The notes under the pieces are model-generated. The model saw only the letters and a list, made by a program, of their open reading frames with translations. It did not search any database and was not told the origin of the DNA. From positions 7,498 to 18,304 of the forward strand of contig PACG01000041.1 in the NCBI GenBank assembly GCA_002699335.1: a stretch of DNA of 10,807 nucleotides. The letters run 5' to 3'. Positions 6,005 to 10,807 of the stretch are shown in pieces; position 1 is the stretch's first letter; the number at the start of each line of letters is the position of its first letter. This DNA is from Candidatus Poribacteria bacterium (lineage in GTDB: Bacteria; Poribacteria; WGA-4E; UBA9662). The translations under genes were made by a program, and so were the position numbers.

Positions 6005-7627
6005 ATGGGGGCAGGGGATTTGAAAAGCCGGTTCGGGCCGATGGTTTCGAGGCGCAGATTTCTGAAGATGTCCCTGGTCAGTGCAGTTGGGTTGGTATCG
6101 CAGGCAGACGGACCGGTTGACGCTCAACAGCGTCAGCGGTCAAAAAGGAAAGAGGTCTGGATGGAAGAGTTAACCATTAACCAACTTCAGCAAAAAATGT
6201 CTGACGGTGAAACAACCGCTGTTAGACTGACAGCCGATTATCTGGCCCGGATCCAGACGCTGGATCCATTGTTAAAATCGGTTCTAGTGCGCAATCCAGA
6301 CGCCCTCAAGATCGCGGAGGCAAGAGACACCGAACGAGAAAAGGGGCAGGTTCGTGGGCTACTACACGGCATTCCCATCCTCATCAAGGCCAATATCGAT
6401 ACTGGTGACCGGATGGAGACCACTGCCGGTTCACTGGTCATGGTCGGCCATGTGGCTAAACAGGATGCGGCGCTGGTCAAACAGCTAAGGTCGGCAGGCG
6501 CCGTCATTCTGGGTAAAACCAACCTGAGTGAGTGGGCTAATTTCCGTTCCACGCGATCATCAAGCGGGTGGAGCAGTCAGGGTGGGCAGACTCACAATCC
6601 CTATGTGCTGGATCGGAATCCATGCGGATCCAGTTCCGGTTCAGCAGTGGCCGTTTCAGCCAACTTGGCGTCAGTTGCGGTAGGTACTGAAACCGACGGG
6701 TCGATCGTTTGTCCCAGTCAGGCCAACGGGATCGTCGGCCTGAAACCGACGGTCGGGATGGTCAGCCAGTCGGGCATCATTCCCATTTCACATAGTCAGG
6801 ACACGGCGGGACCGATGACTAGGACCGTGGAGGAGACGGCAATTTTACTCAACTATCTGGTGGGGGCCGGAAATGGATCAAACGGGACTATTGACTACAC
6901 TACCTACTTGAAAGAAGATGGCCTGAAAAGCAAACACATCGGGATCGCGCGTGAATACTTTGGCTTTGATGAACGTGTGGACGGCCTGATGGAAGGGGCC
7001 ATCGATCTCCTCAGTCAAAACGGTGCTACTATCGTCGATCCGATTCCCTTGCAATCCAAGCAGTATAGCCAAGCTGAGTTTGAAGTCCTGTTATTTGAGT
7101 TTAAGGATGGTCTCAACAGATACCTAAGCCAAGTCGATCAAAGCCATCCGATTCACTCTTTACAAGAGTTGATTGAGTTCAACAACCAACACCAGCAGAC
7201 CGTCATGCCCTATTTTGGACAGGAGATTCTAGAGATGGCCCAGGAAAAGGGGGAGTTGGATGATCGTGCCTACGAGGCTGCGCTCAAAAGGTGCCAGCAA
7301 TTGTCCCGTCAGACCGGAATTGACGCTATTATGACGACGCGTCAATTAGACGCGATTTTAGCCCCAACGGGAGTGGTAGCCTGGACAACCGATCTACTGC
7401 ATGGAGATCCGCACCTGGGTGGAGGATCTTCCAGCCCGGCGGCAGTTGCCGGTTATCCAAATATAACTGTACCTGCTGGTTTTGTCCAGGGTTTACCAAT
7501 CGGCATCTCCTTTTTCGGACAGGCATACAGCGAAGCTAAACTGATCGAGATTGCGTATGCTTTTGAGCAAATTGGCAACCATCGACGACCACCGCGCTAT
7601 GTGAAAACGCTACCCGACGATTTATAG
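6005..7627 (+). CDS. Tat-exported amidase (amidase-signature family, peptide-amidase-like)
   Basis: Amidase-signature enzymes hydrolyse amide bonds with a Ser-cisSer-Lys triad. Counting from the ATG at 6005 the triad is K128 (GIPILIKAN), cis-Ser S209 (CGSSSGS) and nucleophile S233 (GTETDGSI); the order and spacing fit. The surrounding text (TTAGSL, ANGIVGLKPTVGMVSQSG, ISHSQDTAGPMTRTV) resembles bacterial peptide amidases, which remove C-terminal amides, but the substrate is unproven. The N-terminus has a twin-arginine signal, SRRRFLKMSLVSAVGLVSQA, with a likely cleavage near VDA-QQ (about residue 40), so export through Tat is expected. The start is unclear: ATG 6005 overlaps the GGT reading frame by 19 bases, while ATG 6041 gives a compact MVSRRRFLK signal. 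Neither has a good ribosome site; translation may once have been coupled to the upstream gene. Confidence 0.9.
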   Translation: MGAGDLKSRFGPMVSRRRFLKMSLVSAVGLVSQADGPVDAQQRQRSKRKEVWMEELTINQLQQKMSDGETTAVRLTADYLARIQTLDPLLKSVLVRNPDALKIAEARDTEREKGQVRGLLHGIPILIKANIDTGDRMETTAGSLVMVGHVAKQDAALVKQLRSAGAVILGKTNLSEWANFRSTRSSSGWSSQGGQTHNPYVLDRNPCGSSSGSAVAVSANLASVAVGTETDGSIVCPSQANGIVGLKPTVGMVSQSGIIPISHSQDTAGPMTRTVEETAILLNYLVGAGNGSNGTIDYTTYLKEDGLKSKHIGIAREYFGFDERVDGLMEGAIDLLSQNGATIVDPIPLQSKQYSQAEFEVLLFEFKDGLNRYLSQVDQSHPIHSLQELIEFNNQHQQTVMPYFGQEILEMAQEKGELDDRAYEAALKRCQQLSRQTGIDAIMTTRQLDAILAPTGVVAWTTDLLHGDPHLGGGSSSPAAVAGYPNITVPAGFVQGLPIGISFFGQAYSEAKLIEIAYAFEQIGNHRRPPRYVKTLPDDL

Positions 7628-7649
7628 GATAGTTAATAATATACCTGAG

Positions 7650-7670
7650 AAGGTCGATCGGTGCCTTTTT
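7650..7670 (+). terminator. Weak intrinsic terminator after the amidase gene
   Basis: AAGGT (7650-7654) can pair with GCCTT (7663-7667, one G-T wobble) around an eight-base loop. The T run at 7666-7670 overlaps the end of the stem. It lies 22 bases after the amidase stop. The stem is short, so efficiency is doubtful. Confidence 0.4.
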
Positions 7671-7707
7671 CATAGACACTCTTCTTAGCAAATAAATCAC
7701 AGAATAG

Positions 7708-7724
7708 ATCGGAAAATTGCCGAT
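7708..7724. repeat. Short inverted repeat upstream of the aldo/keto reductase
   Basis: ATCGG (7708-7712) and CCGAT (7720-7724) are reverse complements around seven A/T-rich bases. This could be a regulator half-site pair, but the arms are short and may be chance. Confidence 0.3.
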
Positions 7725-7727
7725 AGA

Positions 7728-7752
7728 ACATAAGCTTATAACACATAAGCTT
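7728..7752 (+). promoter_or_regulatory. Tandem operator-like boxes in the leader of the aldo/keto reductase gene
   Basis: ACATAAGCTT occurs at 7728-7737 and 7743-7752, a period of 15 bases. The first copy forms the perfect palindrome ATAAGCTTAT (7730-7739). A possible -10 box TATAAC (7737-7742) sits between the copies, so a bound protein would cover the -10 and the start of transcription. No convincing -35 is seen. The second copy ends just before the Shine-Dalgarno AGGAG (7754-7758). A regulatory role is inferred from position only. Confidence 0.45.
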
Positions 7753-7764
7753 TAGGAGAATCTG

Positions 7765-8574
7765 ATGATGATTGATAACATCCCTCGAACCGTATTAGGT
7801 CGTACGGGTATAGAAGTTACCCGACTTGGCGTTGGCGGCGCTTACTGCGAAACCGCCGATGGCTACCGTCAAGCGCTCGATTGTGGCGTCAACTATCTGG
7901 ATACGGCTCGTGCTTATCGAGACGGCGAAGATGAAAAAGTGGTTGGTGAAGCTCTGCAAAATCGGCGAGAACAGATCATTTTAGCCACCAAGACAGAGCA
8001 ACGCAGTGGAGACGGCGCACGCCGGGAGCTTGAAACCTCTCTTCGCCTACTTCGAACCGACTACATCGATATTTATCAATTGCATCACCTCAACACGGCA
8101 GAAGAGAGAGAAAAAGCGTTTGCACTTGACGGAGCCTTGTCCGAAGTACAAAAAGCTAAAGAGGAGGGCCTGATCCGGTTTATCGGGGTCACGGGACACG
8201 ATTGGAAGCAGATCGGGATAGCGATTTCAACCGGAGCCTTCGATACGGTTCTGTGCTGGTACAATTGCGCCATGAAAGAACCGGAGCAGGATATTTTTCC
8301 CCAGGCAAAAGAGTTGAATGTGGGGGTGATAATTATGAATGCCGGCCGTAACGATAGACTGTTCAGTGATTCAGATGTTCCCGCCAAGGCGCAGTTCTAC
8401 CGTTATGTGCTCAGCCATCCAGCTGTCCATTTGACCGTCATGGGCCTCCGGGATGTCGACATATTCCAGCAGGTGGCAGCTGGGTTATCTGTATCTGCCC
8501 GTCTGTCCGAAGCCGATAAACTACAGTTGGAAGCCTATGGCGCTGAAATGCGCCAACAGGGAAAACTAGGTTAG
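7765..8574 (+). CDS. Aldo/keto reductase
   Basis: The 269-residue product is a cytoplasmic NADPH-dependent aldo/keto reductase with an (alpha/beta)8 barrel that reduces aldehydes or ketones. The catalytic tetrad is visible: D46 and Y51 (NYLDTARAYRDG), K76 (IILATKTEQ) and H107 (DIYQLHH). The typical LGRTGIEVTRLGVGG start and GLIRFIGVTGH (barrel strand) are also present. It is somewhat shorter than the common 280-330 residues and carries no C-terminal iron-sulfur cysteines. AGGAG lies six bases before the ATG at 7765; a second ATG follows at once. A gene for an M14 peptidase begins 21 bases downstream, so the two are probably one transcript. The substrate is unknown. Confidence 0.92.
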   Translation: MMIDNIPRTVLGRTGIEVTRLGVGGAYCETADGYRQALDCGVNYLDTARAYRDGEDEKVVGEALQNRREQIILATKTEQRSGDGARRELETSLRLLRTDYIDIYQLHHLNTAEEREKAFALDGALSEVQKAKEEGLIRFIGVTGHDWKQIGIAISTGAFDTVLCWYNCAMKEPEQDIFPQAKELNVGVIIMNAGRNDRLFSDSDVPAKAQFYRYVLSHPAVHLTVMGLRDVDIFQQVAAGLSVSARLSEADKLQLEAYGAEMRQQGKLG

Positions 8575-8595
8575 AAACAGAACGGAGAAAACAGA

Positions 8596-10807
8596 ATGAG
8601 CGAGCATATCACCTCACCAGAAGCGTTTTTTGGCTTTCAACCCGGCACAGACCGCAAAATCGCCCGTTGGAACCAGATCAGCGACTATTTTCAAATCCTG
8701 GATCAGCACAGCCAGCGCTTGAAGCTAATTGAGATGGGGCCATCCACCGAAGGTAACCCCTTTTTATTGGCCATTATCTCATCGCCATCAAACCTGGATC
8801 GTCTTGAGCATCTGCGGGAATTAAACGCCAGCATCAGCGATCCGGTGGAAGGATCCAGCCAAACATCTGTGGTCCGTTCAGAGGGAGAGATGGCTAACCT
8901 GGTTAGCCAGGGGAAAGCCATAATCTGCCAATCGATGGGACTTCACGCCTCCGAGATAGGCAGTACCCAAATGGCGCCTGAACTAGCCTACCATCTATTG
9001 ACTAAAACAGATCAGGAGACACTACAGATTCTGGACAATACCATTTTCCTGATGTTCCCCTGTCTGAATCCCGATGGTCAGATTATGGTGACCGATTGGT
9101 ACAGCCAGCATCTTGAGACCGAGTACGAAGGCTGTCCGCTCCCCTGGCTGTACCATAAGTATGCAGGGCACGATAACAACCGGGACGCCTTCATGACCAA
9201 CTTGGTGGAGTCTGAATACGTGGCCCAAACCCTGTTTCTCGACTGGCAACCACAGGTTTTCCAGGACCACCACGAAATGGGTAGCTACGGGGCAAGATTG
9301 TACGTGGCCCCTTACTGTGAGCCGATCCATCCACACGCGGATCCCTTGATTTGGCGGGAGATCAGTTGGTATGGCGCCCACATGGCCTATAAGCTGGAGG
9401 AGGCCGGCATCACCGGCGTTATCAATGCGGCCATCTTTCCGTCCTGGAGCCACATGGGGTTTCACTGGCTGGGAAATTACCACAATATCGCCAGTATCCT
9501 GACCGAATCGGCACACACCAACCTAGCCACACCGCTATATATCGATCAGAGCCAGTTGCAGGGACAAGGTGGGCTACTCAGGGGGTTTCCCGACTATCAA
9601 GCGCAAACTAATTTCCCCCATCCGTGGTCGGGTGGGTGGTGGCGGCTCCGCGACATTGTAGAGCAGCAAAAAGTCTCGGCTCTGAGTTTGCTCGACCTGG
9701 CCGCCAGACACAAGGATACTATTCTCTGGAACGCCTATCTGAAAGCCAAGAGACAGATTGAACGCGGATCCGATAGCAACGCACCGACCTACCTGGTTCC
9801 ACCGCAACAACACGATCCGTTAACCACCGATAAGTTGATCCAGAAACTGCTGGGGCAGGGGCTAAAAATCTATCAGGCCAAGACGGAATTTAACGCTGAC
9901 GGGCGCATCTACCCGTCGGGCACATACGCACTTTTCCTGAATCAGCCCAAGATCGGCGTGATAAAAACCCTGCTGGGACAAACTTACTTTCCAGATGACG
10001 CTCGAACCCGAAGAGCGGATCAGACGCCCGACCGACCTTACGACATGGCAACCGATACCCTGGCAGAATTTATGGGGGTGCAGGTCAAATCGGCCAATAA
10101 CCTGGACCAGGATAGTTCGGTCTTTAGCCGAGTAACAGCAGCAACAATCTCGACTGGAGAACCGATTGCACCCTCGGAAAGCGGTTATCTTCTGGATGGC
10201 AGGCTAAACGATAGTTTTCGGGCTGTTAACCAGTTGATGGCAGCAGGTATTGAGGTTGCACGATGCGTTCAATCAGTGACGGTTGAGGGGAAACACCTTC
10301 CAGCCGGTTCTTTTATCGTTAATACTGAAACTACTGAATCGCTCGAGGTGGTGGCTCAGGATACTGGCGTCTCCTTTTTTAGGTTGGAACAGGAACCGAA
10401 ATGCCGGCAGCCGATCGGGCCACCGCGTATCGGCATGTACCGCAGATATCGTGGGGGAAATATGGACGAAGGATGGACGCGTTTGGTGCTGGAGCAATTC
10501 GCCTTTCCCTACCAAGCATTGACTGATGAGCAGATCGCAGCCGGAGACCTACATCTGGATCTGGATACTATTATCTTACCCAGTGATTCCACCGCCATGA
10601 TCCTGGGGCCGGACGAAGATGATGATCTCACAAATGCCGACACGCCACCAGAATATCGTAGCGGTATTGGGGACGAGGGCGTAAAAGCAGTTCGGCAGTT
10701 TGTCCAGGAGGGCGGTCGGTTGGTCGCGCTCAATCAGGCGTGTGACTTTGTCATCGAAAAACTGGAACTGAAAGTCAGGAATTTGTTGAAGGGCAAGTCG
10801 TCCAAGC
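8596..10807 (+). CDS. Zinc carboxypeptidase-like protein, M14 family, 3' end missing
   Basis: The frame is open for 737 codons and runs off the right edge. M14 enzymes use one zinc held by His-Glu and a distant His to remove C-terminal residues from peptides. Visible motifs are the zinc pair GLHASE (H117, E120), NPDG (158-161), GHDNNRD (191-197, with the substrate-binding Arg), QDHHEMG (223-229, third zinc His) and LTESAH with the likely general base E304. From about 610 a flavodoxin-like or class-I glutamine-amidotransferase-like domain begins (RIGMYRRYRG, then a GDEGVKAVRQFVQEGGRLVA region); the usual nucleophile elbow reads ALNQACDF, so it is probably not catalytic. No signal peptide is seen, which suggests a cytoplasmic enzyme acting on imported peptides. 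GGAG lies eight bases before the ATG, 21 bases after the aldo/keto reductase stop. Confidence 0.9.
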   Translation, partial: MSEHITSPEAFFGFQPGTDRKIARWNQISDYFQILDQHSQRLKLIEMGPSTEGNPFLLAIISSPSNLDRLEHLRELNASISDPVEGSSQTSVVRSEGEMANLVSQGKAIICQSMGLHASEIGSTQMAPELAYHLLTKTDQETLQILDNTIFLMFPCLNPDGQIMVTDWYSQHLETEYEGCPLPWLYHKYAGHDNNRDAFMTNLVESEYVAQTLFLDWQPQVFQDHHEMGSYGARLYVAPYCEPIHPHADPLIWREISWYGAHMAYKLEEAGITGVINAAIFPSWSHMGFHWLGNYHNIASILTESAHTNLATPLYIDQSQLQGQGGLLRGFPDYQAQTNFPHPWSGGWWRLRDIVEQQKVSALSLLDLAARHKDTILWNAYLKAKRQIERGSDSNAPTYLVPPQQHDPLTTDKLIQKLLGQGLKIYQAKTEFNADGRIYPSGTYALFLNQPKIGVIKTLLGQTYFPDDARTRRADQTPDRPYDMATDTLAEFMGVQVKSANNLDQDSSVFSRVTAATISTGEPIAPSESGYLLDGRLNDSFRAVNQLMAAGIEVARCVQSVTVEGKHLPAGSFIVNTETTESLEVVAQDTGVSFFRLEQEPKCRQPIGPPRIGMYRRYRGGNMDEGWTRLVLEQFAFPYQALTDEQIAAGDLHLDLDTIILPSDSTAMILGPDEDDDLTNADTPPEYRSGIGDEGVKAVRQFVQEGGRLVALNQACDFVIEKLELKVRNLLKGKSSK

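Larger units (their letters stand above)
4404..6023 (+). pseudogene. Gamma-glutamyltransferase homologue, broken by two in-frame stops
   Basis: Intact enzymes of this N-terminal-nucleophile hydrolase family cleave themselves before a threonine into two subunits and transfer or hydrolyse gamma-glutamyl groups. Here 540 codons in one unshifted frame cover the whole family length, but TGA at 5502-5504 (codon 367) and TAG at 5631-5633 (codon 410) interrupt it. Recognisable parts are VVEPERNGLGGYDG (43-56), GTVDGLATAL (122-131), PPLSNGGATTLQILN (262-276), the nucleophile region STAH (T358), then past the first stop DRNMVSLTQTHGNGFGS, and past the second VLNNTSPLLILRQGQPYASL and PGG. Further decay signs against family motifs are G-R-N-A-V for G-G-N-A-V, a shortened N-terminal segment, V-L-G-T for V-P-G-T, and L-G-K-R for P-G-K-R. 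A good Shine-Dalgarno (GGAG, 4394-4397) remains. No signal peptide is visible. An amplification or assembly artefact is possible but would have to explain several lesions. Confidence 0.85.

Overview
The window looks like a bacterial chromosome fragment, probably from a Gram-negative, uncultured-type lineage. Supporting signs are Shine-Dalgarno motifs, sigma-70-like promoters, a Tat export operon and a possible outer-membrane-type C-terminus on one secreted protein. The gene mix (Gfo/Idh/MocA oxidoreductase, NHL propeller, M14 peptidase, peptide-amidase-like amidase, gamma-glutamyltransferase homologue) recalls lineages such as Candidatus Poribacteria. That is a guess from gene content and cannot be proven here. 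Stop codons are TAG, TAA and TGA, which fits the standard bacterial code.

Left part (1-4216). tatA and the first 53 codons of tatC run leftwards off the window edge, driven by a good promoter at 400-429. Divergent from them is a Gfo/Idh/MocA dehydrogenase (550-1551) with an extended -10 at 482-490. Next comes an unusually long nusB (1646-2374) with its own promoter at 1583-1611. Three bases after nusB follows a secreted NHL beta-propeller protein (2378-4216) whose C-terminal third is rich in beta strands. The gap 4217-4403 holds no gene, terminator or promoter that I can defend, only a clear Shine-Dalgarno for the next gene.

Right part (4404-10807). These genes look richer in G+C in the lines I sampled, and the theme is hydrolysis of peptide or amide bonds. 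A gamma-glutamyltransferase gene fills 4404-6023 in one unshifted frame, but two in-frame stops break it. The first stop lies inside a perfect 17-bp inverted repeat that overwrites the autocleavage site. It is followed by an amidase with a twin-arginine signal (6005-7627), then an aldo/keto reductase (7765-8574) behind a leader with repeated operator-like boxes. Twenty-one bases further on starts a zinc M14-family carboxypeptidase-like protein that runs off the right edge (8596-10807). The amidase is a plausible client of the TatA/TatC machinery at the left end.

The most notable result is how the gamma-glutamyltransferase was inactivated. The pattern resembles local template switching: an inverted copy at the catalytic threonine and a direct copy at the conserved N-terminal motif, with scattered missense changes. 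I found no RNA gene, CRISPR array, insertion sequence or clearly new multi-gene system.
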